In this document: in pieces, positions 7,220 to 12,791 of the stretch | Layout of the letters: each line of letters opens with the position of its first letter | Numbering within the stretch: the first letter of the stretch is position 1 | Assembly (NCBI GenBank): GCA_050259815.1 | Contig: JBLNBI010000141.1 | Location: forward strand, 1 to 12,791 | Direction of reading: 5' to 3' | Length of the DNA stretch: 12,791 nt | Origin: JAGTRP01 sp050259815 | GTDB taxonomy: Bacteria > Pseudomonadota > Gammaproteobacteria > Burkholderiales > Rhodocyclaceae | Notes under the pieces: generated by a model | What the model saw: only the letters and a program-made list of their open reading frames with translations | Database searches by the model: none | What the model was told of the DNA's origin: nothing | Translations under genes and position numbers: made by a program

Positions 7220-8457
7220 TTTGATTTTCCGTATTCCGCCTGGAGCTTCCAGGCGGCCAGGGCCTTGGCGTATTCGGCCCGTGCCGTCGCCGCTTCCACC
7301 TGCACCTGGCGCAGGGTTCGGCGGGCATCGAGCAGGTCCATCAGCCCCATGGCTCCTTTTGTGTAGGCAAACTCGGCCGCCTTGGCGACCTTTTCGGCAT
7401 CGGCGAGCAGCCCGGTTTCCAGGCGCCGGCGGCGCTCCCGGGCCGACAGCAGGGCGCTCCTGGCCTGGTCCACGCTCCCCACCGCCTGGGCAAGGGTCAT
7501 GGCGTACTGTCGGCGGGCGGCGTCCAGGTCGGCTTCCGCCCGGGCGATTTCGCCCTCGTATTCGTGCCAGACGAAGAGGGGCACACTGACCCCGAAGCCG
7601 TAGCTGTTGGTGGGGGCGTTCTGGAGGTTGTGCTCCAGCTGTACGCCTACCGTCACGTCCCGGGTCTTCTGGGCCCGGGCCAGGTCTCTGGCCGTTTCGG
7701 CGGCCGCCAGGCGCAGGCGGGCGGCTTCCACGTCGGGCCGCTGCTCGACGCCGGCGGGGGCCAGTTCGCTCTCCTGCAAGGTCGGCCAGTCGTCGCCAGC
7801 CTGCAATTGCCGGGATTCGTGCTCCCGGCCGATCAGGTAGGCGAGGGCCGCCTGGGCGGCTTCCAGGTCGGCCTGGGCCTGGCGCACGTCGTTGTCCGCC
7901 CGGGACTTGTCGATCTGCTGCCGGGCCAGGTCCACCTGGGAAATGTCCCCCGCCCGCTGGCGCAGCTTGCCGGCCTCCAGTCCCTTGCCGTAGAGGTCCG
8001 CCGCCTCCTGGGCGACCCTGCGCCTTTCCTGGGCCAGCAGCAGGTCGTAATAGGCGGATTGCAGCGCCATGAGCTGCTGGCGGCCGGTGTCGTCCAGGTC
8101 CCGGCGGGCGGCGTCCAGGCGGGCCTCGGCGGCCTTGACCCGGAGCTCCCGCTTGCTGCCCCGCTCGATCACCTGGTCCAGGCGGAGCGCGGTGTCCATC
8201 TTCTTTTCCTTCCAGCCGCCGGCACCGTAGCCGGACCAGGGGCTGATGGACAGGGTGTTGAGGGAAACCTGGGGATTGGGCATCTGGCCGGCAGCGGTGA
8301 CGTCGGCGGCGGCGCCGGCGACCGCCGTCTTGGCGAGCTGTAGCTCATGACCATGGTCGCGCCACAGGGCTTCCGCCTCAGCCAGGGAGAGCCGGACGGT
8401 GCCTTGCGCCAGGGCCGCCGTCGGGAACAACAGGAGAAAAACTAGAAGGCGACTCAT
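7216..8457 (-). CDS. czcC: Outer-membrane efflux channel, CzcC/TolC family
   Basis: A 413-residue TolC-like protein, the outer-membrane duct of the pump. MSRLLVFLLLFPTAALAQ is a Sec signal peptide with a likely cleavage after Ala17 (A-L-A/Q). The mature part shows two outer-membrane efflux repeats: long Ala/Arg/Gln-rich helices (e.g. LARQQIDKSRADNDVRQAQA) around short strand-forming segments such as NSYGFGVSVPLFVW, a typical OEP motif in the second half. I prefer ATG 8457 over an in-frame TTG at 8475, because the signal peptide begins there cleanly. It is the first gene of the czcCBA operon, so the promoter must lie in 8458-8575. Confidence 0.88.
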   Translation of the reverse strand: MSRLLVFLLLFPTAALAQGTVRLSLAEAEALWRDHGHELQLAKTAVAGAAADVTAAGQMPNPQVSLNTLSISPWSGYGAGGWKEKKMDTALRLDQVIERGSKRELRVKAAEARLDAARRDLDDTGRQQLMALQSAYYDLLLAQERRRVAQEAADLYGKGLEAGKLRQRAGDISQVDLARQQIDKSRADNDVRQAQADLEAAQAALAYLIGREHESRQLQAGDDWPTLQESELAPAGVEQRPDVEAARLRLAAAETARDLARAQKTRDVTVGVQLEHNLQNAPTNSYGFGVSVPLFVWHEYEGEIARAEADLDAARRQYAMTLAQAVGSVDQARSALLSARERRRRLETGLLADAEKVAKAAEFAYTKGAMGLMDLLDARRTLRQVQVEAATARAEYAKALAAWKLQAEYGKSK

Positions 8458-8502
8458 CCCGCAAACCGTCAACAAAAGTGGCGGCTATCCTATTGAGCCT
8501 GC

Positions 8503-8531
8503 CTGACGAATTGCTGACTCCTCACTATTAC
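8503..8531 (+). promoter_or_regulatory. Possible sigma-70 promoter of the DUF1992 gene
   Basis: CTGACG (8503-8508) and TATTAC (8526-8531) are separated by 17 bases and each match the -35 and -10 consensus at four of six positions. Transcription would begin near 8538, about 38 bp before the GTG at 8576. An inverted repeat, GTAAG-CT-CTTAC (8539-8550), sits just at that start point, where a repressor could act. I found no equally good promoter on the minus strand for czcC in this 118-bp divergent region. Confidence 0.3.
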
Positions 8532-8538
8532 CTTCGGT

Positions 8539-8550
8539 GTAAGCTCTTAC
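8539..8550. promoter_or_regulatory. Inverted repeat in the czcC/DUF1992 divergent region, possible operator
   Basis: The 12 bases GTAAGCTCTTAC form 5-bp perfect arms around a 2-bp centre. The site lies between the divergent czcC and DUF1992 starts (82 and 26 bp away), so a regulator bound there could affect either gene. It does not match a metal-regulator operator I can name with confidence. Confidence 0.25.
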
Positions 8551-8575
8551 CCCCGTCGATTGTCAGCTTCCTGCC

Positions 8576-8881
8576 GTGAGTTCCCTATTCGATATCCTCG
8601 CCGAGCGGCGCATCGTCGACGCCATCGCCCGGGGCGAACTCGACCACCTGCCGGGGGCCGGCAAGCCCCTGGAATTCGAGGACGATCCCTTCGTCAGCCC
8701 CGAGCAGCGGATGGTGAACCGCATCGTCAAGAATGCCGGCTTCACGCCCCCCGAGATCATGCTGCGGAAGGAGATCGCCGACCTCAGGAAGGAAATCGAG
8801 GCCATGCCCGCCGGCGAGCAGCGGGATGCCCTGCGGCGGGAGCTGATGTTCTTGCTGCTGAAATTGGGCGAGAAGGGCTGA
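8576..8881 (+). CDS. DUF1992 (DnaJC28-like conserved domain) protein
   Basis: A 101-residue protein that is essentially one DUF1992 domain, found in bacteria such as E. coli YhdN and in eukaryotic DnaJC28-type proteins; its biochemical role is not established. The signature is the N-terminal LAERRIVDAIARGELDHLPG (residues 8-27) followed by AGKPLEFEDDPF. A basic/acidic helical C-terminus (EIADLRKEIEAMPAG...) follows. Translation must begin at GTG 8576: there is no upstream in-frame ATG and the family N-terminus aligns there. No clear ribosome-binding site precedes it. It is divergent from czcC and followed 54 bp later by leuE; no functional link to either is evident. Confidence 0.88.
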   Translation: MSSLFDILAERRIVDAIARGELDHLPGAGKPLEFEDDPFVSPEQRMVNRIVKNAGFTPPEIMLRKEIADLRKEIEAMPAGEQRDALRRELMFLLLKLGEKG

Positions 8882-8898
8882 GACCGGGGCAAGGGAGC

Positions 8899-8904
8899 GA
8901 TAAT
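8899..8904 (+). promoter_or_regulatory. Possible -10 element upstream of leuE
   Basis: GATAAT differs from the consensus -10 hexamer TATAAT at one base and stands in an otherwise GC-rich gap between the DUF1992 gene and leuE. No convincing -35 hexamer is found 16-18 bp upstream. If used, the leader to ATG 8936 would be about 25 bases without a Shine-Dalgarno sequence. Confidence 0.25.
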
Positions 8905-8935
8905 ATGGGCTTCCCGCACGACACGCTCAGCGCCC

Positions 8936-9580
8936 ATGTTCTACGGCATCACCGACCTCGCCACCTTCATCCTCGGGACCATCGTCATCGTCCTCCTGCC
9001 CGGTCCCAATTCCGTCTATGTGATGACCGTGGCCTCCCGCCATGGCGTCGCAGCCGGGTACCGGGGGGCTTGCGGCATCTTCGCCGGGGACACCATCCTC
9101 ATGCTGCTGTCGGTGACCGGTGCCGCCTCCCTGCTGCAGACCACCCCGGCCCTGTTTACGGTGGTCAAGTATGCCGGGGCGGGTTATCTGTCGTGGCTGG
9201 GGATCGGATTGCTGAGGTCGGCGCTGCGCGCCTGGCGCAACCCCAGCGCCGAACATGAGCCCCGCCCGACGGACACTTCCCGGCCCTTCGCCACGGCCCT
9301 GCTGATCAGCCTGACCAACCCCAAGGCCATCCTCTTCTTCGTTTCCTTCTTCATCCAGTTCGTATCCCCTGGGTACGCCCATCCGGCCCTGTCCTTCGCC
9401 ATCCTCGGGGTGATCGTCCAGGTCTGCAGCGCCCTCTATCTCACCGCCCTCATCTTCGGCGGGGCGGGGCTGTCCTCCTATTTCCGGAAGCGGCGGCGCC
9501 TGTCCGCCACGGGGACGGGGGCGGTGGGCGGGCTGTTCATCGGCTTCGGAGCCAAGCTGGCGGCTGCGACCTTGAATTGA
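8936..9580 (+). CDS. leuE: Leucine efflux protein, LysE/RhtB family
   Basis: A 214-residue inner-membrane exporter, the normal length for the LysE/RhtB family. It follows E. coli LeuE closely as I recall that sequence: an N-terminal helix ending in VLLPGPNS (20-26), AGYRGACGIFAGD (40-52), and SLTNPKAILFFVSFFIQF (125-142). About six membrane segments can be drawn. LeuE exports leucine and some related amino acids using the proton gradient. ATG 8936 gives the typical short family N-terminus (MFYGITDL). It lacks a Shine-Dalgarno; an AAGGGAG at 8891-8897 instead faces an out-of-frame ATG at 8905. Substrate assignment rests on similarity and should be read as leucine/neutral amino acid export. Confidence 0.85.
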   Translation: MFYGITDLATFILGTIVIVLLPGPNSVYVMTVASRHGVAAGYRGACGIFAGDTILMLLSVTGAASLLQTTPALFTVVKYAGAGYLSWLGIGLLRSALRAWRNPSAEHEPRPTDTSRPFATALLISLTNPKAILFFVSFFIQFVSPGYAHPALSFAILGVIVQVCSALYLTALIFGGAGLSSYFRKRRRLSATGTGAVGGLFIGFGAKLAAATLN

Positions 9581-9808
9581 TCATCGGTCCGGAGCTTCGG
9601 CGGGATTCCCGGCTGCAGCGGTGAATTCAAGCCGGGAGCTTCACCGGCGAGGTCGCGTCTGTTCCGACTACGGTGGTCCATGGGCGAATCCGGTAACGGA
9701 TCACGATCCCGTGCTTCACATAGGGGTCGGCTAAAGCGATCGGACACTACCCAAGACGGCCTTCTAACGCGAAAGTAATCAGACGCCGCGCTGGTAGGCC
9801 GAGGATGG
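9581..9808. other. Apparently non-coding 228-bp interval with inverted repeats
   Basis: I find no convincing gene between the leuE stop and the 3' end of the lipoprotein gene. The interval contains an 8-bp perfect inverted repeat, TCCCGGCT (9607-9614) and AGCCGGGA (9630-9637), with a 15-base loop. It also has a direct repeat of GGAGCTTC (9591-9598 and 9635-9642), and GGATC-AC-GATCC (9698-9709). No T-run follows the main hairpin, so it is not a typical terminator. A structured RNA or a dispersed intergenic repeat are possibilities; neither is shown. Confidence 0.45.
9607..9637. repeat. Inverted repeat (8-bp arms, 15-base loop)
   Basis: TCCCGGCT at 9607-9614 pairs perfectly with AGCCGGGA at 9630-9637. 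It begins 27 bp after the leuE stop. A transcript would fold into a stable stem, but the lack of a following U-tract argues against simple intrinsic termination. Confidence 0.5.
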
Positions 9809-10120
9809 TCATGGCGCAATAGAAAAGCCAAGTACGATGTGCTTGGGCTCTTGCTTGAATTGGCTCTTGATCGCAGTTCGGGCGAGGTCTGCGATTTCAT
9901 TGACCGATTTCTGGCTGGGAATGCCTTCGAAATTGACGGTGACCGAGGACAGGATGCCGTTGTTCCAGTTGAAGCCGACGAAGGGCTTCGAGCCCACACT
10001 TTTTTCCAGGTCGTTTGCCACCGCCTGTGACTGCTCAAAACCGTCTTTGAGCGTGCTGAAGGCATCGCATCCGCTTAGCAAAAACAGGGATAAAAGCAAT
10101 GAGACGAGATATCGGATCAT
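9809..10120 (-). CDS. Small hypothetical lipoprotein
   Basis: A 103-residue protein starting MIRYLVSLLLSLFLLSGC, a clear type II signal with lipobox LSGC and lipidated Cys18. The residue after Cys is Asp, which by the E. coli Lol rule would favour retention in the inner membrane. The mature part (about 85 residues) is soluble and of mixed structure, with FVGFNWNNGILSSVTVNFEGIP in the middle and a closing strand HIVLGFSIAP. I do not recognise the family. ATG 10120 is chosen over the in-frame ATG at 10165 because the signal peptide starts there and GAGAG lies a few bases upstream. The coding DNA is about 55% GC over 9841-10080 by my count, lower than its neighbours, hinting at a different origin. 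It stands alone with no obvious operon partner. Confidence 0.7.
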   Translation of the reverse strand: MIRYLVSLLLSLFLLSGCDAFSTLKDGFEQSQAVANDLEKSVGSKPFVGFNWNNGILSSVTVNFEGIPSQKSVNEIADLARTAIKSQFKQEPKHIVLGFSIAP

Positions 10121-10139
10121 GACAGCTCTCACTTTCCTC

Positions 10140-10153
10140 GTTTGGCACCAAAC
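10140..10153. promoter_or_regulatory. Inverted repeat upstream of the lipoprotein gene, possible operator
   Basis: GTTTGGCACCAAAC has 6-bp perfect arms around a 2-bp centre and lies 20-33 bp upstream of the lipoprotein ATG at 10120. The position fits an operator or a leader hairpin. No convincing sigma-70 hexamer pair was found around it. No regulator is assigned. Confidence 0.35.
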
Positions 10154-10302
10154 CGCTAAGTTCATCGCCCAAATCGTGCCTCAATTCAAAATGCATATCA
10201 ACCGGGCGTGGTCGGCCAATCTCAATCAGAGGACAAGGCGATACCAGGGGGATGGAAACGACACGTTGCCGGAGCGCGGATAGATAACTCGGTAGCCGGG
10301 AG

Positions 10303-12791
10303 CTACTTGAGGAACAGCCAATACGTCCGTAGCGATGCGTCGAGGGTGACGTTGTAGCTGCCGTTGCTGTAGGTCACCGGCAGTTCCTGCTCGTACCCGG
10401 TCACGAGCCGCTTGTAGAGCCGCAGCCCCGACGGCGCCCGGATGGTGACGCGGCCGCCCACCGGTTCGGCGTAGTAGGGCATGCGGTTCCCTACCGGGAT
10501 GGCGCGGGCGCCCAGGGAGATCATAAGATTGTGGGAGGTGCTGATGGGCTGGCCATCCAGGCTTTGGACGGCGACGCTGGCGTTGTGGTTGGTGACGTTG
10601 AAGCTGACGTCGGGGAAGGTCCAGGTTCCGCCGCCGATCCAGCCGGTGGCGGCCTGGGTGCGGCGGGTGTTGATGGTGTAGGTGCCCTGCCGCCAGTTGC
10701 GCCGCAGTTCCCCGGTGTCCGAGGCGCCAATGGTGGCGGCGCTGTCGATAAGGGACTGCTGGGGATCGGTAATGACCACGGCGCCGGTGGGGACGGTGCC
10801 CGGCGTGAGCCAGGGGAGTTCCCGCACCGCCGGCAGGACGATCACCAGCTTGCCCCTTTCCTCGGCAGTGCGCAGGGCCACGGAATTGGCGGGGGAGGTG
10901 GCCCGGCCCAGGAGTTGGGCGGGCGTGGGGGTGAAGGCGTAGACCGTCTGGGATTCCCGCACATGGCCCTGGCGGTAGAGGAGGGCGGCGGCGGGCAGGG
11001 TGGCGAGCAGGGCCGGGTCGCTGAAGGCGTGCCAGTTGGACGGCACGCTGATCGTGTCCAGGGAAGCCTGGGAATAGGCATAGCCCAAGACTGCGTCCCA
11101 GCCCTGGAGGCGGGCGGTGGCGGCCATGAAGAGGGGGGCGGTGTGGCGGTCCGGGGCCGGGAAGGCCTCCACGTTCCATTCGCTCACGGTCAGGGGCCGC
11201 CCGGCCACCTGGGCGGCGGCGGCCCATTGGACGAAGGTGGGGGTGTAGAAGGGGCTCTTCTCCAGTTCGCCGATGCCGCCGTAGGTATGGGTATCGATGG
11301 CGTCGCCGACGGTCAGGGCGGGCAGGCCGGCTAGAGGCATGCTGCCCCAGGAACTGGTGGTGAAAATGGGCATCCTGGCGCCGAGACCGCGCAGGTAGCC
11401 CATCATGTCCGCGTCGAAGCGCCGTTCCAGGTCGTTGAGGAAGAGCTTGGCCGGGCCGAACTCCCAACTCCGCGAGGTAGCGTCGGCAGGCAGCCCCCAG
11501 GCGTCGGCGAACTTCCTGGCCTCGTCCATGAACAGGCCGCTGTGGTACTGCACGTTCTTGTCCGGCGTCAGGGCGTTGCCGTAGTGCATGGTGAGGTCGT
11601 TCTCGTTGGTGATCATCACCCCGGCGACGGCCGGTTCGTCCAGGTAGCGGCTGCCGGTGTAGGGATTGGTGTGGCTCAGGTAATCCCGCATGAAATTCCG
11701 CATGGCCAGCTGGATGCTGCCGTTCACATAGTTGTAGCCCTTCAAGTCGGCGGAGGTCTTGCCCTTGGCGATTTCGGCAAAGTTGTCGATACCGTCCGCC
11801 GCCTTCAGGAAGCGCTGGACGTGCATGTCCAGCCACACGTAGATGCCCTCGTCCTTGAGACACTTGATCCACCAGTCCAGCTTGTCCTGGGCGTCCGGCG
11901 AAAGGGTCAGGGTGGAGGTGGCCGAGGCGCTGCCGAAAATGCTGGGATTGACCCAGTAGGAGTCGTGGTGGTGGATGCGCACCAAGTTGAATCCCAGCTG
12001 GGAGAGGCGGTGGGCCTGGAGCTTGATGTTGTCCTTGGATGTGGAGAAGAGGGCGTAGGCGGCCAGGTTGGTGCCCCAGAAGCGGGCCACGGTGCCGTCC
12101 TGGAAGACCAGGCGCTCGCCGCTCGCCGCCAGGAACCCGTGCTTGCCGGCAGGGATTTCCGGCTGATTGAGGAAGGACAGGTCCACCGGCGAGGTCCGCC
12201 AGTCCATCACGTCGGCGGGCCAGGTGGTGGGGTCGGCGATGCCGAAGCGTTCGGTCAGGGAGGGGATGAAGCCCATGTCCCCGGCCAGGGTGAGGGTGGC
12301 GGTGTAGCGGGTGTGGCCGGCAGGGACGCTGCCGTTGTAGAAGAAAACCCGGATCTCGTCCCCGGTTCCGCCCAGGGTGATCGAGGCGGGCACAGGGCTG
12401 AAGCGCATTTCCATGCGGGGGCCGCCGACCCGGCCCCAAGCCCAGCCGGATCTGTCGGAAAGGATGGCGGGGCCGCCCATCTCCCGGGCGAAGTTTCCCA
12501 GGTCGAACTTGAAGGCGATGCCGCCGCCGATGACCCCGGTCTTGGCATAGGGGGCGTTGAGGTCGAAGTCCCAGGCCATCCGGTTGCTGGCCGGCCGGCT
12601 GACATTTTCGGTGAGGTCGAAGACCAGGCCGGTGTTCCGCCCGGTGACCGCGTAGGTGTAGGGGGCGGCGACCCGGAATTGGGTGGAGGTCGTGGTGGAG
12701 GCCCAGTTCGCCGCCCAGAAGGCGAAGCTGCTCCGCACACCATTGGCGCCGCCCTTGGTCACCTGGGGCAAGCCCTGGACGGTGTCCACGC
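10303..12791 (-). CDS. Glycoside hydrolase-like protein, clan GH-A TIM barrel, N-terminus cut
   Basis: At least 829 codons; the frame is open to the right edge, so the GTG at 12789 is probably an internal valine and the start and signal peptide lie outside. Numbering from that codon, residues 20-180 look like beta-rich, carbohydrate-binding-type domain(s). A TIM-barrel region follows, entered by RFWGTNLA (236-243) and GFNLVRIHHHD (266-276). The barrel carries ITNEND (393-398, Glu396 as likely acid/base) and LTVSEWN (533-539, Glu537 as likely nucleophile). This Asn-Glu and later Glu arrangement is typical of clan GH-A retaining enzymes such as GH5. After about residue 600 comes a beta-rich C-terminal part. 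The protein is probably secreted and acts on a polysaccharide; substrate and GH family are not determined. No partner gene is visible. Confidence 0.65.
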   Translation of the reverse strand, partial: VDTVQGLPQVTKGGANGVRSSFAFWAANWASTTTSTQFRVAAPYTYAVTGRNTGLVFDLTENVSRPASNRMAWDFDLNAPYAKTGVIGGGIAFKFDLGNFAREMGGPAILSDRSGWAWGRVGGPRMEMRFSPVPASITLGGTGDEIRVFFYNGSVPAGHTRYTATLTLAGDMGFIPSLTERFGIADPTTWPADVMDWRTSPVDLSFLNQPEIPAGKHGFLAASGERLVFQDGTVARFWGTNLAAYALFSTSKDNIKLQAHRLSQLGFNLVRIHHHDSYWVNPSIFGSASATSTLTLSPDAQDKLDWWIKCLKDEGIYVWLDMHVQRFLKAADGIDNFAEIAKGKTSADLKGYNYVNGSIQLAMRNFMRDYLSHTNPYTGSRYLDEPAVAGVMITNENDLTMHYGNALTPDKNVQYHSGLFMDEARKFADAWGLPADATSRSWEFGPAKLFLNDLERRFDADMMGYLRGLGARMPIFTTSSWGSMPLAGLPALTVGDAIDTHTYGGIGELEKSPFYTPTFVQWAAAAQVAGRPLTVSEWNVEAFPAPDRHTAPLFMAATARLQGWDAVLGYAYSQASLDTISVPSNWHAFSDPALLATLPAAALLYRQGHVRESQTVYAFTPTPAQLLGRATSPANSVALRTAEERGKLVIVLPAVRELPWLTPGTVPTGAVVITDPQQSLIDSAATIGASDTGELRRNWRQGTYTINTRRTQAATGWIGGGTWTFPDVSFNVTNHNASVAVQSLDGQPISTSHNLMISLGARAIPVGNRMPYYAEPVGGRVTIRAPSGLRLYKRLVTGYEQELPVTYSNGSYNVTLDASLRTYWLFLK

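Noticed and set aside
8457..8475. TTG start for czcC 18 bp upstream of ATG 8457
   Set aside because: It would add six residues before a clean signal peptide, with no ribosome-binding site supporting it.
9760..9785. Integron attC-like core (CTAAC context) in the 9581-9808 interval
   Set aside because: The required R'/L' and L''/R'' core pairs with proper spacing are not present, and no integrase or cassette structure is seen.
9478..10065. A 195-codon minus-strand frame spanning the leuE 3' end, the interval and the lipoprotein gene
   Set aside because: It overlaps two better genes in other frames and translates to Arg/Ser/Pro-rich sequence without recognisable domains or a good start.
10292..10306. 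GTAGC-CGGGA-GCTAC hairpin at the stop codon of the glycoside hydrolase gene as a terminator
   Set aside because: The stem is only 5 bp, it overlaps the stop codon, and no T-run follows on the minus strand.
10226..12439. A 737-codon open frame on the minus strand overlapping the glycoside hydrolase gene
   Set aside because: Its translation is dominated by Arg, Pro, Gly and His with no domain, and it overlaps out of phase a frame with a clear TIM-barrel pattern. It is a GC-rich shadow.

Overview
The window is GC-rich (mostly well above 60% by eye). Its codon usage and gene content (heavy-metal RND efflux, LeuE exporter, DUF1992 protein, bacteriohemerythrin, a candidate NifA/sigma-54 promoter) suggest a betaproteobacterium, possibly a diazotroph of the Rhodocyclales type. 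That placement is inference; no marker gene in the window fixes the taxon.

Layout. Bases 2-1048 (+) hold the 3' part of a GGDEF-EAL protein whose start lies left of the window; both domains have lost signature residues. From 1035 to 2983 (+) there is a compact unit: a NifA-type upstream activator sequence (1035-1050), a sigma-54 -24/-12 promoter (1101-1116), then a SIR2-like protein, an unrecognised 185-residue protein and a bacteriohemerythrin. Bases 3006-8457 (-) carry an intact tripartite metal efflux operon, czcC-czcB-czcA, with ATGA overlaps at both junctions. A 118-bp divergent intergenic region (8458-8575) separates it from a DUF1992 gene (8576-8881, +), followed by leuE (8936-9580, +). 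Bases 9581-9808 appear non-coding and hold inverted repeats. A small lower-GC lipoprotein gene (9811-end 9809, starting at 10120, -) follows. Bases 10303-12791 (-) hold a large glycoside-hydrolase-like protein whose N-terminus is cut by the right edge.

How the genes work together. The czc genes form one envelope-spanning pump: outer-membrane channel, lipoprotein adaptor and proton-driven inner-membrane transporter. The SIR2-like/unknown/hemerythrin unit looks co-transcribed (gaps of 26 and 4 bp). Its promoter elements suggest expression under nitrogen-fixing, low-oxygen conditions, which suits an oxygen-binding hemerythrin. What the SIR2-like and unknown proteins do there is not known to me. 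This unit is the most interesting part of the window.
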